Source: Modestobacter sp. L9-4 (GTDB lineage: Bacteria; Actinomycetota; Actinomycetes; Mycobacteriales; Geodermatophilaceae). Taken from it: DNA of 64,000 nt. Shown here in pieces: positions 44,343-52,778 of the stretch. Each line of letters starts with the position of its first letter. Position 1 is the first letter of the stretch. The notes under the pieces are model-generated. The model was not told where the DNA came from. It did not search any database and worked only from the letters and a program-made list of their open reading frames with translations. Made by a program: the position numbers and the translations under genes. Location of the stretch: contig NZ_CP077800.1 of the NCBI RefSeq assembly GCF_019112525.1, positions 682,001 to 746,000 of the forward strand. Direction: 5' to 3'.

Positions 44343-45245
44343 ATGGGCACCCCGTGGACCACCGCCGACATCCCGCCGCAGACCGGCCGCACCGCGGTCG
44401 TCACCGGCGCCAACAGCGGCCTGGGCCTGGAGACCGCGCGGGCGCTGGCCGCCGCCGGTGCCCACGTCGTCCTCGCGGTGCGCGACCCGGCCCGCGGCGA
44501 GCGCGCCGCAGCAGGGCTGACCGGCGACGTCGAGGTGCGGCAGCTGGACCTCGCCGACCTGTCCTCCGTGCGCGCCTTCGCCGCCGCCTGGACCGGCCGC
44601 CTCGACGTCCTCGTGAACAACGCCGGCATCATGCACGTGCCGCAGGGGCGGACGGCGGACGGCTTCGAGCTGCAGTTCGGCACCAACCACCTGGGCCACT
44701 TCGCGCTGACGGCCCTGCTGCTGCCGCACGTGACCGAACGGGTGGTCACCGTCTCCTCGTTCCTGCACCGCCGCGGCAGCATCGACCTGGACGACCTCAA
44801 TTGGGAGCGGCGCCGCTACTCCCCGGAGGGGGCCTACGCCCAGTCGAAGCTGGCCAACCTGCTGTCCACCCTGGAGCTGCAGCGCCGGCTCACCGCCGCC
44901 GGGTCACCGGTGCGGGCCACCGCCGCGCACCCGGGCTGGTCGGCGACCAACCTGCAGGGGCGGTCGGGCAACCGGCTCAAGGACGCCGCCGTCGGGCTGG
45001 GCAACCGGCTGGTGGCCACCAGTGCCGCGCAGGGCGCCCTGCCGGTGCTGATGGCCGCCACCGCCGACCTGCCCGGCGGCAGCTTCACCGGTCCGTCCGG
45101 TCGGCTCATGCGCGGCGCCCCCACCCTGGACGGCCGCAGTCCCGCCGCCTCCGACGGGGAGCTGGCACGCCGGCTGTGGGCCGCCTCGGCGGAGCTCACC
45201 GGCGTCGACCTGCCGGCGCTGCCGGGCGGGGTGCCGCAGCCCTGA
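44343..45245 (+). CDS. Short-chain dehydrogenase/reductase (retinol-dehydrogenase-like)
   Basis: A 300-residue SDR with the cofactor motif [14 protein letters not shown], a catalytic Ser in TVSSFLH and YAQSK. The Arg-Asp after the second strand (AVRDPARGE) suggests NADP(H). Its length and the NHLGHF stretch resemble retinol-dehydrogenase or WW-domain-oxidoreductase-like bacterial SDRs. TAGAGT at 44330-44335 overlaps the stop of the previous gene and is seven bases before the ATG, so a leaderless transcript is likely. Confidence 0.87.
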   Translation: MGTPWTTADIPPQTGRTAVVTGANSGLGLETARALAAAGAHVVLAVRDPARGERAAAGLTGDVEVRQLDLADLSSVRAFAAAWTGRLDVLVNNAGIMHVPQGRTADGFELQFGTNHLGHFALTALLLPHVTERVVTVSSFLHRRGSIDLDDLNWERRRYSPEGAYAQSKLANLLSTLELQRRLTAAGSPVRATAAHPGWSATNLQGRSGNRLKDAAVGLGNRLVATSAAQGALPVLMAATADLPGGSFTGPSGRLMRGAPTLDGRSPAASDGELARRLWAASAELTGVDLPALPGGVPQP

Positions 45246-45282
45246 CGTGGTGGGCGCTGCCGAGTCGTGGTGCAGTGCTCAC

Positions 45283-46356
45283 GTGTCACTCACCGACCGG
45301 CTCGACGGGTTGCAGCGCCGGCACAAGGCCGCGGGCTTCCCGATCGCCGTCGTCTACAAGTACGTCGACGACTCCGGGCCCTACCTCGCCGCGCTGATCA
45401 CCTACTACGCCTTCGTCTCGCTCTTCCCGCTGCTGCTGCTGTTCTCCACGATCCTGGCGCACGTGCTGGCCGGTGACCCGGAGCTGCAGCAACGGCTGCT
45501 GGACTCCGCGCTCAGCCAGTTCCCGGTGGTCGGTGACCAGCTGGGCAGCCCCGAGGAGCTCAGCGGCGGCGTCGTGGGCGTCGTCGTCGGCATCCTGGGG
45601 GCCCTCTACGGCGGGCTCGGTGTCGCCCAGGCCGTCCAGCACATGATGAACACCGCCTGGTCTGTGCCGCGCAACAGCCGGCCCAACCCATTCCTCGCCC
45701 GCGGGCGCAGCCTGCTGCTGCTCGGGACGGCGGGCCTGGCCGTGATCGGGACGACGGCGCTGTCGACGCTCGGCTCGGGCAACGCCGGGTCGATGGGCAC
45801 AGCGCTGCGGATCGTCTCCCTGGTCGGCTCCATCGGGGTCAACGCGATCGTCTTCGTGTTCGCGTTCCGGCTGGCCACCGCCCGGCACCTCAGCGTCCGG
45901 CAGGTGCTGCCCGGCGCGCTCACCGCCGCCGTGCTGTGGCAGTTGCTGCAGACCTTCGGCGTCGGCTACGTCGGCCACGTGGTGTCCACCGCCAGCGCGA
46001 CCAACGGCGTCTTCGCCCTGGTGCTGGGACTGCTGGCCTTCCTCTACCTGGCCTCGGTGGTCGGCGTGCTGTGCGTTGAGATCAACGTGGTGCGGGTCGA
46101 CAAGCTGCACCCCCGCGCACTGCTGACCCCGTTCACCGACGCCGTCGACCTGACCGCCGGGGACAAGCGCAGCTACACCGGTCAGGCCAAGGCCCAGCGC
46201 AGCAAGGGGTTCGAGCAGGTGCACGTCACCTTCGACCCGCCGGAGCACCGCCGGGACGACGACGCCACACCCGACCTCGACGGCCACCGGACCACCCCCC
46301 ACCCGGACGCCGACCGCGAGTCCTCCGCCCGCGAGGGGTCCGCGCCGCCCCGGTGA
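45283..46356 (+). CDS. YihY/BrkB-family membrane protein, second copy
   Basis: A protein of about 357 residues and a paralogue of the gene at 2918-3955. It has ALITYYAFVSLFPLLLLFST as first membrane segment, GGLGVAQAVQHMMNTAW, a final FLYLASVVGVLCVEINVVR, and about 90 hydrophilic C-terminal residues. The start is uncertain: GTG at 45283 gives the best fit to relatives, GTG at 45247 adds 12 residues. Neither has a clear Shine-Dalgarno. Transport function of the family is unsettled. Confidence 0.83.
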   Translation: MSLTDRLDGLQRRHKAAGFPIAVVYKYVDDSGPYLAALITYYAFVSLFPLLLLFSTILAHVLAGDPELQQRLLDSALSQFPVVGDQLGSPEELSGGVVGVVVGILGALYGGLGVAQAVQHMMNTAWSVPRNSRPNPFLARGRSLLLLGTAGLAVIGTTALSTLGSGNAGSMGTALRIVSLVGSIGVNAIVFVFAFRLATARHLSVRQVLPGALTAAVLWQLLQTFGVGYVGHVVSTASATNGVFALVLGLLAFLYLASVVGVLCVEINVVRVDKLHPRALLTPFTDAVDLTAGDKRSYTGQAKAQRSKGFEQVHVTFDPPEHRRDDDATPDLDGHRTTPHPDADRESSAREGSAPPR

Positions 46357-46380
46357 CGTGACGGGGCAGGACCGCGACGG

Positions 46381-46417
46381 GTCGAGGCCTGCCCCTCAGC
46401 TGGGGGCAGGGCTCGAC
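46381..46417 (+). terminator. Terminator after the second YihY gene
   Basis: GTCGAGGCCTGCCCC (46381-46395) and GGGGCAGGGCTCGAC (46403-46417) pair with one mismatch around a 7-base loop. It lies 24 bases after the stop and isolates the heat-shock pair downstream. Confidence 0.75.
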
Positions 46418-46455
46418 TCGTCGTCGGTGCCCACCGGATCCCGCTCTGATCGATG

Positions 46456-46484
46456 TTTATTACTTCCCGCGTTCGAGGTAATCT
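46456..46484 (+). promoter_or_regulatory. hsp20 promoter with overlapping operator palindrome
   Basis: A TTTATT / TAATCT pair (46456-46461 and 46479-46484) with a 17-base spacer forms a possible -35/-10. ATTACTTC (46459-46466) and GAGGTAAT (46475-46482) form an inverted repeat with 8-base arms and 8-base centre, one mismatch, lying exactly over the promoter. This AT-rich patch stands out in a GC-rich window. The MerR-type protein two genes on is the likely binder, in the manner of HspR at HAIR sites, though the sequence differs from HAIR. Confidence 0.6.
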
Positions 46485-46490
46485 GTAGTC

Positions 46491-46514
46491 GCCGCTGGAG
46501 ATGTGGCCAGCGGC
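46491..46514 (+). other. Hairpin in the hsp20 leader
   Basis: GCCGCTGG (46491-46498) and CCAGCGGC (46507-46514) form an 8-bp stem with an 8-base loop in the leader of hsp20. The Shine-Dalgarno GGAGG (46542-46546) lies downstream and is not in the stem, so it is more likely a stability or cold-masking element than a classical RNA thermometer. Confidence 0.4.
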
Positions 46515-46555
46515 CGAGATCGCAGAGAGACCGCACGACACGGAGGTGCTCAGCC

Positions 46556-47041
46556 ATGGCGCTGACTTCCCACGACCCGTTCGCCAACGCCTCGTCGCTG
46601 TTCCGGGCGCTGGACTCCCTCGCCGGCCGGGCCGGCACCACCACGGCCCACCCGGTCGCCGGGATGCCGATGGACGCCTACCGGATCGGTGACAACTTCG
46701 TCGCCCACCTCGACCTGCCCGGCGTCGACCCGGGCTCGATCGAGATGTCCCTGGAGGGCACCACGCTGACCATCAGCGCGGAGCGCTCGGTCCCGCAGCT
46801 CGAGGGTGCGCAGTGGCAGGTCGCCGAGCGCCCCTTCGGCAGCTACACCCGGCAGCTGGTGCTGGGCCGCAGCCTGGACACCGACCGGCTCGAGGCCAGC
46901 TACCACGACGGCGTGCTGACCGTGAGCATCCCGGTGGCCGAGAAGGCCAAGGCCCGCACGATCACCGTGACCCGGGCCGACACCCCGGCCGCGGTGCAGG
47001 CGCACACCATCGAGGGCGAGCAGCCCGCGGTCGAGAGCTGA
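46556..47041 (+). CDS. Hsp20/alpha-crystallin small heat-shock protein
   Basis: A 161-residue chaperone with the alpha-crystallin domain at about residues 38-140: DAYRIGDNFVAHLDLPGVDPGSIEMSLEG, TLTISAERS and LEASYHDGVLTVSIPVAE. The C-terminal tail lacks a clear IXI motif. It should bind unfolding proteins as oligomers in the cytoplasm. The ATG at 46556 has GGAGG nine bases upstream. Translationally separate from the merR-type gene 74 bases downstream, but probably co-transcribed across the palindrome between them. Confidence 0.92.
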   Translation: MALTSHDPFANASSLFRALDSLAGRAGTTTAHPVAGMPMDAYRIGDNFVAHLDLPGVDPGSIEMSLEGTTLTISAERSVPQLEGAQWQVAERPFGSYTRQLVLGRSLDTDRLEASYHDGVLTVSIPVAEKAKARTITVTRADTPAAVQAHTIEGEQPAVES

Positions 47042-47058
47042 CCGCACCGACACCCCGA

Positions 47059-47090
47059 GGAGGGGCGGAGCCGGCCGGCTCCGCCCCTCC
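47059..47090 (+). repeat. Perfect 32-base palindrome between hsp20 and merR-type genes
   Basis: Sixteen-base arms meet without spacer (47059-47074 and 47075-47090, outer bases GGAGGGGCGG). In RNA it would fold as a 14-bp stem with a GGCC loop. It may be a partial terminator that lowers expression of the regulator relative to the chaperone. Confidence 0.7.
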
Positions 47091-47115
47091 CGTCGTCCGC
47101 ACGTCTGGAGACCCG

Positions 47116-47478
47116 ATGAGCACCGACCCGCTGCGGTCGCTGGACGACCCCGACCACCCGGTGCTCACCATGAGCCAGGCAGCCGAGCTGCTCGGCGTCC
47201 AGGCCGCCTTCCTGCGCAGCCTGGACTCCGCCGGCGTGCTGTACCCGCACCGCTCCGCCGGCGGCCACCGCCGCTACTCCCGCCACCAGCTCGAGCTCGC
47301 CGCCCGGGTGCGCGGTCTGCTCGACGACGGCCACCTGCTCGGCTCCGCCCAGGTGATCGTGCAGCTGCAGGACGACCTGGCCGCCGCGCAGGACGACGTC
47401 CAGGCCGCCCGCGAGGACGTCACGACCGCCCGGGCCGAGCGGGACACCGCCCGTCAGCAGCTGCGCGGCCGGCCCTGA
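47116..47478 (+). CDS. MerR-type regulator (HspR-like)
   Basis: A 120-residue protein with a MerR winged helix (TMSQAAELLGVQAAFLRSLDSAGVLYPHRSAGGHRRYSRHQLE) and a heptad-rich C-terminal coiled coil of about 40 residues. No Cys and no effector domain are present, as in HspR-type members. Paired with hsp20, it is the likely autoregulator through the palindrome at 46459-46482. The ATG at 47116 follows TGGAGA. Confidence 0.85.
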   Translation: MSTDPLRSLDDPDHPVLTMSQAAELLGVQAAFLRSLDSAGVLYPHRSAGGHRRYSRHQLELAARVRGLLDDGHLLGSAQVIVQLQDDLAAAQDDVQAAREDVTTARAERDTARQQLRGRP

Positions 47479-47488
47479 GCCGCCCGCG

Positions 47489-48139
47489 TCACGCCTCGGC
47501 CGGGGTACCGGACAGCCCCCCGCTGGTCAGCCCGTAGAACACCGGCAGCAGCGCGGCGATCACCAGCCCGGCCACCGGCTGCCAGATGCCCGCGCCCGCC
47601 GCGGCCACGTCGGCGGCCAGCCCGAGCAGGGCCCGCCACCGCTCCCGGAGAAACCACGACGCCGGGGTGTCGGGGGCGATCAGCTCGCCGTGCCGGGCCA
47701 GGTACCGGTAGACGGCCAGCCAGGCCAGGCACATGCAGGCGGCGACCGACGCGTAGCCGACCAGCGCCACCTGCTGGTCGTGGTGGTCGCCGTGCTGGAA
47801 GGCACTGCCGAGCACCGCAGTCGGGAACGGGAGCACCGAGGTGGCGAGCAGCAGCACCAGGTTGCGCCACAGCAGGCCGCCGTCGACCGCCTCGATCCGG
47901 GTGAACAGCTGGTGGTGGTTGACCCAGATGACGCCCACGTAGCCGAACGAGGCCAGGTAGGCCACGTACACCGGCCACTGGTCGAGCAACCCGGTCAGGA
48001 ACTCCCCCTCCTCCTCCGGGGCCCGCAGGTCCAGCACCAGCAGCGTGATGACGATCGCCAGCACTCCGTCGCTGAACGCCTCGACCCGCCCGGTGTCCGC
48101 GACCCGCCCCCGGGAGCGGTCCGCGCGCTGGTCGGTCAC
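47489..48139 (-). CDS. TMEM175-family potassium-channel-like membrane protein
   Basis: A 216-residue protein with six hydrophobic segments. The first carries RVEAFSDGVLAIVITLL, and the FSDG motif (residues 22-25) is the signature of TMEM175/DUF1211 potassium channels. Bacterial members form tetrameric K+ leak channels. The GTG at 48139 overlaps the stop of the oxidoreductase gene (GTGA), so it is the last of three coupled genes with a MarR regulator. Confidence 0.87.
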   Translation of the reverse strand: MTDQRADRSRGRVADTGRVEAFSDGVLAIVITLLVLDLRAPEEEGEFLTGLLDQWPVYVAYLASFGYVGVIWVNHHQLFTRIEAVDGGLLWRNLVLLLATSVLPFPTAVLGSAFQHGDHHDQQVALVGYASVAACMCLAWLAVYRYLARHGELIAPDTPASWFLRERWRALLGLAADVAAAGAGIWQPVAGLVIAALLPVFYGLTSGGLSGTPAEA

Positions 48140-49131
48140 GTCGTCACGACGAGCTTGCCGCTGCGGCGGCCGGCCTCCATGTCCGCGTGCGCGGTGGCGA
48201 TCTCGGCCAGGGCGTAGACGTGGGCCACCGGCACCACCGCCGTCCCGGCCGCGACGTCGTCCAGGAAGCCCTGCAGGACGTCGGTCGGCAGGTCGCCGAC
48301 GTCGCCGCTGTAGGCGGCCAGCCGGACGCCGCGGGGCAGGTAGTCGTTGGGGTAGAAGTCCGGCACGGTCCACTGGTTGGACAGCATCCCGGTGAAGCAG
48401 GCCGTGCCGTGCACCCGGACCGACCGCAGGGTGTCCGGCAGGGTCGGTGTGCCGACCAGCTCCAGCGCCGCGTCCACCCCGTCGGGCAGCAGGGCGCGCA
48501 CCTGGCGGGCGACGTCGCCGTCGTCGACCAGCACGTGGTCGACCCCCACGGCGCGCAGCGCGTCGGCCTTCGCGGCGCTGCGCGTGGTGGACAGCACGCT
48601 CGCGCCCAGCCGCTTCGCCAGCACGGCGGCGGCCATCCCGATCGACGACGTCCCACCGCGGACCAGCAGCGACTGCCCCGGACGGAGGTCGAGGCCGACG
48701 GTGAGCGACCCGTGGGCGGTCTGCAGCATCTCCGGGACCGCGCCGAGGGTGGCCCAGTCCAGGTCGCTGCGGAAGGACAGGACCTGCGCCGCCGGGACGA
48801 CGGTGTACTCGGCGTACCCGCCGTCGTAGGAGCGGCCCATCCCGCCCATCATGGCCATCACCTGCTGCCCGACCGCGAACTCCCCGCCCGGACAGGCGGC
48901 CACCTCACCGGTCGCCTCGATGCCGGGCACCCGCGGGAAGGTGACGTCCGGCCCGGCCAGCCCCAGCCGGGTGTGCAGCTCGGAGCGGTTGAGGCCGAAG
49001 GCCCGCACCCGGATCAGCACCCAACCCGGTCGCGGCGTGGGCACCGGGCGCTCGCGGACGACCAGCGCCTCGGGCGGGCCGGGGGCGTCCAGGACGACGG
49101 CGCGCATGGTGGTGGGCAGGGGTGCGGTCAC
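48136..49131 (-). CDS. Zinc-free MDR oxidoreductase (quinone oxidoreductase-like)
   Basis: A 331-residue medium-chain reductase with GroES-like N-terminal domain (FGLNRSELHTR, PGIEATGEV) and NADP-binding VRGGTSSIGMAAAVLAKRLGASV. No structural-zinc Cys cluster is visible. A role in reducing quinones or toxic carbonyls is expected. The GTG at 49131 overlaps the MarR stop and its stop overlaps the TMEM175 start, giving a three-gene coupled operon probably controlled by the MarR product. Confidence 0.87.
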   Translation of the reverse strand: MTAPLPTTMRAVVLDAPGPPEALVVRERPVPTPRPGWVLIRVRAFGLNRSELHTRLGLAGPDVTFPRVPGIEATGEVAACPGGEFAVGQQVMAMMGGMGRSYDGGYAEYTVVPAAQVLSFRSDLDWATLGAVPEMLQTAHGSLTVGLDLRPGQSLLVRGGTSSIGMAAAVLAKRLGASVLSTTRSAAKADALRAVGVDHVLVDDGDVARQVRALLPDGVDAALELVGTPTLPDTLRSVRVHGTACFTGMLSNQWTVPDFYPNDYLPRGVRLAAYSGDVGDLPTDVLQGFLDDVAAGTAVVPVAHVYALAEIATAHADMEAGRRSGKLVVTT

Positions 49132-49577
49132 GGCGTACTCCTGGGAGTGGGGGTGGGGGCGGCGGCGCGCAGCCGCCGCAGGGTGGTGGCGAGGTGCTGC
49201 AGGTCGGCGTCCGCGAGGACGTCGCCCAGCCGGTGCCGGAGCTCGTCGGCGAAGGTGGCGCCGGCCCGGTCCAGGGCGGCGCGGCCGGCATCGGTGAGCT
49301 CGATGACCGAGGAGCGGCCGTCGTCGGGGTGCGGGGTGCGGCGGCAGAGCCCGGCAGCCTCGATCCGGTCGACCAGCTTGCTGGTCCCACCGACGGTGAT
49401 CACCAGCTCGGCGGCGATGTCCTGCACCCGGCAGCCGGGCCTGCCGGCGACGACCGTCAGCGGCTCGAACCAGGTCAGCGGGAGCTCGTGGTCGGCCTTG
49501 AGCCGGGCGTCGACGGAGTTCCACAGCTCGATCTGGAAGCGCACCAGGTCGTGGAAGAGGCCGGGCAGGTCCGTCAC
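49128..49577 (-). CDS. MarR-family regulator
   Basis: A 149-residue winged-helix protein: CRVQDIAAELVITVGGTSKLVDRIEAAGL is the DNA-reading region and RTPHPDDGRSSVIELTDAGR the wing. The GTG at 49577 was chosen because a palindrome directly upstream would otherwise be coding. It is first gene of an operon with the oxidoreductase and TMEM175 genes, so likely an autorepressor through the two TTCC-NN-GGAA sites. Confidence 0.87.
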   Translation of the reverse strand: MTDLPGLFHDLVRFQIELWNSVDARLKADHELPLTWFEPLTVVAGRPGCRVQDIAAELVITVGGTSKLVDRIEAAGLCRRTPHPDDGRSSVIELTDAGRAALDRAGATFADELRHRLGDVLADADLQHLATTLRRLRAAAPTPTPRSTP

Positions 49578-49582
49578 GGTGC

Positions 49583-49633
49583 ATTCCGTGGAATCATGTT
49601 GGCGACGGTACCGTAGAACTCGCTTCCATGGAA
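49583..49633. promoter_or_regulatory. Paired palindromic operators of the MarR operon
   Basis: Site 1 is ATTCCGTGGAAT (49583-49594), immediately before the MarR GTG. Site 2 contains TTCCATGGAA (49624-49633). Centres are 40 bases apart, about four helical turns, so two dimers would bind on one face. Site 1 overlaps the ribosome-binding region, site 2 lies where the promoter would be. Confidence 0.65.
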
Positions 49634-49787
49634 TACACCAGGCGACAGCGGGTCCGGGGACAGCCGGCGCCCGCTGCCACGGCACGGCGGTGCGACCACG
49701 CCGACGACACGGTCCCGACAGCGCGGCCGGGCGGGCACACGGCGCCCCCGCGCCCGCCGGCAGATCACTCGCGGGGCACGGCTCCGC

Positions 49788-50717
49788 TCAGACGAGGGCG
49801 GGCAGCACCAGGAGCAGCGGAGGGACCAGCAGCAGGGCCAGCGCGCACAGCAGCGCCGCCACCCGACCCACCAGCGGCAGCGGCTGCGCGGGGGCGAGCA
49901 GCCGGCGCACCCGCAGCGACACCGCGCCCCCGGCGACCGCGAGCGCACCCTCGGGCACCTGCCCGCCCGTCCCCCCGGCCGCCGCGACGATCGCCGCGGC
50001 CAGGGTGTGCCGCGGGTCGCGGCAGCCCAGCGAGGCGAGCGCCACGTCGTCGGCCCGCATCTCGACCAGGTCGCGCACCGCGTCGTGCGCGCGGTCGGCG
50101 GCCGGCAGCACCGGCAGCGCGGCACGCCAGGCCACGAACGGCAGCAGCAGCAGGTGGTGGTGCTCGCGCAGGTGCGCCCGCTCGTGGGCGATCACGGCGT
50201 CCAGCTGCGCGCCGTCCAGCTCCTCGACGATGCCGGAGGACAGCACCAGCAGCGGCCGGGCGCCGGGGATGCAGAAGGCGATCGGCGCGGGGTGGTCCAG
50301 CAGCCGGGTGTCCTCCCCCGGCACCGACCGGACGACGAGCTCGAGCAGGTCGCGGTGCCGCTGACGGGTGCGTGAGGTGCGCAGGAAGGACAGCAGCAGG
50401 ACGCCGAGCAGCTCCAGCGCCAGCACCGCGGCCAGGGTCTGGGCGACCCAGTGGTCACCGCGCACCGTCTCCTGCGCGGGCTGCCGGGTGATCCAGTGCC
50501 ACCACGCCTCGGGCAGCGACCGCCCCCACGGCGACAGCCCGTGCACCAGCAGCGCGCCGATGATCGACAGCCCACCGGCCAGCCCGATCGCCTGCCAGCA
50601 GACCAGCGCCACCAGCGGGTCGCGGCGCGGCCAGGACGCGCGGGCCAGCGCCGCGGGCACCGGCCAGGCCAGCAGCGCCGCCAGCACACCCAGGGCGATC
50701 GCGGTCGCGGGGAGCAC
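49788..50717 (-). CDS. M56-family (BlaR1-like) membrane metallopeptidase
   Basis: A 309-residue protein with about four membrane segments and the zinc motif HERAH in AVIAHERAHLREHHHLL. The extracellular penicillin-sensor domain of BlaR1 is absent. In BlaR1/MecR1 systems the protease inactivates the BlaI/MecI repressor when triggered. The GTG at 50717 begins two bases after the BlaI-type stop, so the two are made together. What signal it senses without a sensor domain is open. Confidence 0.87.
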   Translation of the reverse strand: MLPATAIALGVLAALLAWPVPAALARASWPRRDPLVALVCWQAIGLAGGLSIIGALLVHGLSPWGRSLPEAWWHWITRQPAQETVRGDHWVAQTLAAVLALELLGVLLLSFLRTSRTRQRHRDLLELVVRSVPGEDTRLLDHPAPIAFCIPGARPLLVLSSGIVEELDGAQLDAVIAHERAHLREHHHLLLLPFVAWRAALPVLPAADRAHDAVRDLVEMRADDVALASLGCRDPRHTLAAAIVAAAGGTGGQVPEGALAVAGGAVSLRVRRLLAPAQPLPLVGRVAALLCALALLLVPPLLLVLPALV

Positions 50718-50719
50718 GG

Positions 50720-51082
50720 TCAGCCGCGGCGGTCCAGGTCAGCGCCGGCCAGCAGCTCGCGCAGCATCGCCACCTCGCTGGCGTCGACGCTGCCCACGAA
50801 GCGGGCCAGGGCGGCCTGCCGGTCGCCGGCCTGGCCGAGCACCTCGTGCATCAGCTCGGCGACGTGCTCCTCGCGGGTGCCCACGGCGCGGAACTGCCGC
50901 GGGCGGGCCTCGTCGTGGGCGACGAAGCCCTTGGACTCCAGCCGGGTCAGCACGGTGTGGACGGTGGTCAGCGCCAGGCCGCGGTCGGCCAGGTCGTCCT
51001 TGAGCTGGGTGGCCGTGCGGGGGCCGCCGACGGCCCACAGGTGCTCCAGCACGGAGCGCTCCAGGTCACCCAGGGTGTTCAT
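50720..51082 (-). CDS. BlaI/MecI/CopY-family repressor
   Basis: A 120-residue protein with winged helix (LGDLERSVLEHLW, TATQLKDDLADRGLALTTVHTVLTRLESKGFV) and C-terminal dimer helices. The ATG at 51082 has AGGAGA upstream. Divergent from cydA; two almost identical palindromes fill the 123-base gap. Together with the M56 gene this looks like a protease-released switch over cytochrome bd genes rather than beta-lactam resistance. Confidence 0.9.
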   Translation of the reverse strand: MNTLGDLERSVLEHLWAVGGPRTATQLKDDLADRGLALTTVHTVLTRLESKGFVAHDEARPRQFRAVGTREEHVAELMHEVLGQAGDRQAALARFVGSVDASEVAMLRELLAGADLDRRG

Positions 51083-51125
51083 CGATCTCCTGTCAGCAGC
51101 TGTCTGCCAGCTCACACGGCGTGTC

Positions 51126-51165
51126 TTCTACGAATCGTAGAAAGCTTCTTCTACTCGGCGTAGAA
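51126..51165. promoter_or_regulatory. Two BlaI-type operator candidates between blaI-like and cydA genes
   Basis: Site 1 TTCTACGAATCGTAGAA (51126-51142) is a perfect palindrome. Site 2 TTCTACTCGGCGTAGAA (51149-51165) shares the same arms TTCTAC/GTAGAA. Centres are 23 bases apart, about two helical turns. They lie where both divergent promoters should be; a TAGATC -10-like hexamer for cydA follows at 51174-51179. Confidence 0.75.
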
Positions 51166-51205
51166 AGAACGTGTAGATCGTACGACAGCAACCGGGGAGG
51201 TCGCC

Positions 51206-52768
51206 GTGGACGTGTTGGACATCGCCCGCTGGCAGTTCGGCATCACCACCGTCTACCACTTCCTCATGGTCCCGCTGACCATCGGCCTGGGGCTCATGGT
51301 CGCGGTCATGCACACGATGTGGGTGCGCACCGACAAGCCCGAGTGGCTGCGGATGACCCGCTTCTGGGGCCGCGTCTACCTGATCAACTTCGTGCTCGGC
51401 GTGGCCACCGGCCTCGTGCAGGAGTTCCAGTTCGGCCTGGCGTGGAGCGAGTACAGCCGCTTCGTCGGCGACGTCTTCGGCTCCCTGCTGGCCATGGAGG
51501 CCCTGCTCGCCTTCTTCCTCGAGTCGACCTTCCTGGGCCTGTGGATCTTCGGCTGGGGCCGCATCCCGAAGAAGGTGCACCTGGCCACGCTGTGGGCGGC
51601 GGTGCTCGGCTCGATCGCCAGCGCCTACTTCATCATCGCGGCCAACTCCTGGATGCAGCACCCGGTCGGCGTCGTCACCGACCCGGCCACCGGCCGCCCC
51701 CAGCAGGTCGACTTCCTCGCCGTGCTGACCAACAACACCGCGCTGGCCGCCTTCAGCCACACCATCGCCGGCGCGCTCATGGTCGCCGGGGCCGCGCTGG
51801 TCGGCGTGGGCCTGTGGCACCTGCGCCAGCGCACGCTCGCCGGCCGGCCCACCACCGACGTCGACCACTCGGTGTGGCGGCGCTCGGTCCGGCTCGGCGG
51901 GTTCGTCTCCCTCGCGGCGTTCGTGCTCGTCGGGATCACCGGTGACCTGCAGGGCAAGCTGATGTACGAGCAGCAGCCGCTGAAGATGTCCTCGGCCGAG
52001 GCGCTGTGCGAGACCGCCGCCCCCGCACCGTTCTCGATCTTCGCCTGGAGCAAGTTCGGCAGCCAGGAGTGCGACGACGTGCACTCCTTCACCGTCCCCT
52101 ACCTGCTGTCCTTCCTGGCCCACGACGACTTCTCCACCGCCGTGCCCGGGGTCAACCAGCTGCAGCAGGAGTACGCGGCCACCTACGGCGCCACCTACCC
52201 CGACGACCCGTCGTTCGGCGACCAGGCCGGCCAGCCGATCGACTACACCCCGCTGCTGGCCACCACCTACTGGAACTTCCGGCTGATGGTCGGCATGGGC
52301 ATCGCCTCGGCCGGGGTCGCGTTCCTCGCGCTCTGGACCACCCGCAAGGGCCGGGTACCGACCTCCCGGCTCGGGGTCACCACCGCCCTGGTCGCGGTGG
52401 GTGCGCCCTTCGTCGGCAACGCGGCCGGCTGGGTCTTCACCGAGATGGGCCGCCAGCCCTTCGTCGTCTACCCCAACCCCGACGTCCCGCGGGCCGAGCA
52501 GGTGTACTTCTTCACCGCCCAGGCCGTCTCCCGCGGCGTCGGCGCCGGCGAGATGCTCACCTCGATGATCGGGCTGACCCTGCTCTACGGCGCCCTGGCC
52601 ATCGTCGAGGCCTGGCTGCTCGTGCGGTTCGTCCGCCGCGGCATCACCACCGCCGACGGCGCCCCCACCCCCGGGCACACCCCCGAGGGGACGCCGGACG
52701 ACGACCTGCCCGGCGGCCGGGACGAGCGCCGCACCGCCGACGACGACGTCCTGTCCTTCGCGTACTGA
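51206..52768 (+). CDS. cydA: Cytochrome bd oxidase subunit I
   Basis: A 520-residue membrane protein with the haem ligands His18 (TTVYHFLMVPLT), a His in FSHTIAGALMVAG and a Met in FRLMVGMG. It also has the GRPQ quinol loop and the GRQP signature near the C-terminus. The short Q-loop fits the actinobacterial type. With CydB it oxidises quinol and reduces oxygen with high affinity. The GTG at 51206 follows GGGGAGG. First gene of cydA-cydB-cydDC. Confidence 0.95.
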   Translation: MDVLDIARWQFGITTVYHFLMVPLTIGLGLMVAVMHTMWVRTDKPEWLRMTRFWGRVYLINFVLGVATGLVQEFQFGLAWSEYSRFVGDVFGSLLAMEALLAFFLESTFLGLWIFGWGRIPKKVHLATLWAAVLGSIASAYFIIAANSWMQHPVGVVTDPATGRPQQVDFLAVLTNNTALAAFSHTIAGALMVAGAALVGVGLWHLRQRTLAGRPTTDVDHSVWRRSVRLGGFVSLAAFVLVGITGDLQGKLMYEQQPLKMSSAEALCETAAPAPFSIFAWSKFGSQECDDVHSFTVPYLLSFLAHDDFSTAVPGVNQLQQEYAATYGATYPDDPSFGDQAGQPIDYTPLLATTYWNFRLMVGMGIASAGVAFLALWTTRKGRVPTSRLGVTTALVAVGAPFVGNAAGWVFTEMGRQPFVVYPNPDVPRAEQVYFFTAQAVSRGVGAGEMLTSMIGLTLLYGALAIVEAWLLVRFVRRGITTADGAPTPGHTPEGTPDDDLPGGRDERRTADDDVLSFAY

Positions 52769-52778
52769 GGAGCTGACC

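Noticed and set aside
46491-46514. Classical RNA thermometer for hsp20
   Set aside because: The hairpin does not pair with the Shine-Dalgarno sequence at 46542-46546, so direct masking of translation is not supported.
50720-51082. Beta-lactam resistance operon
   Set aside because: BlaI- and M56-type genes are present but there is no beta-lactamase or PBP2a gene, the M56 protein lacks a sensor domain, and the palindromes face cydA.
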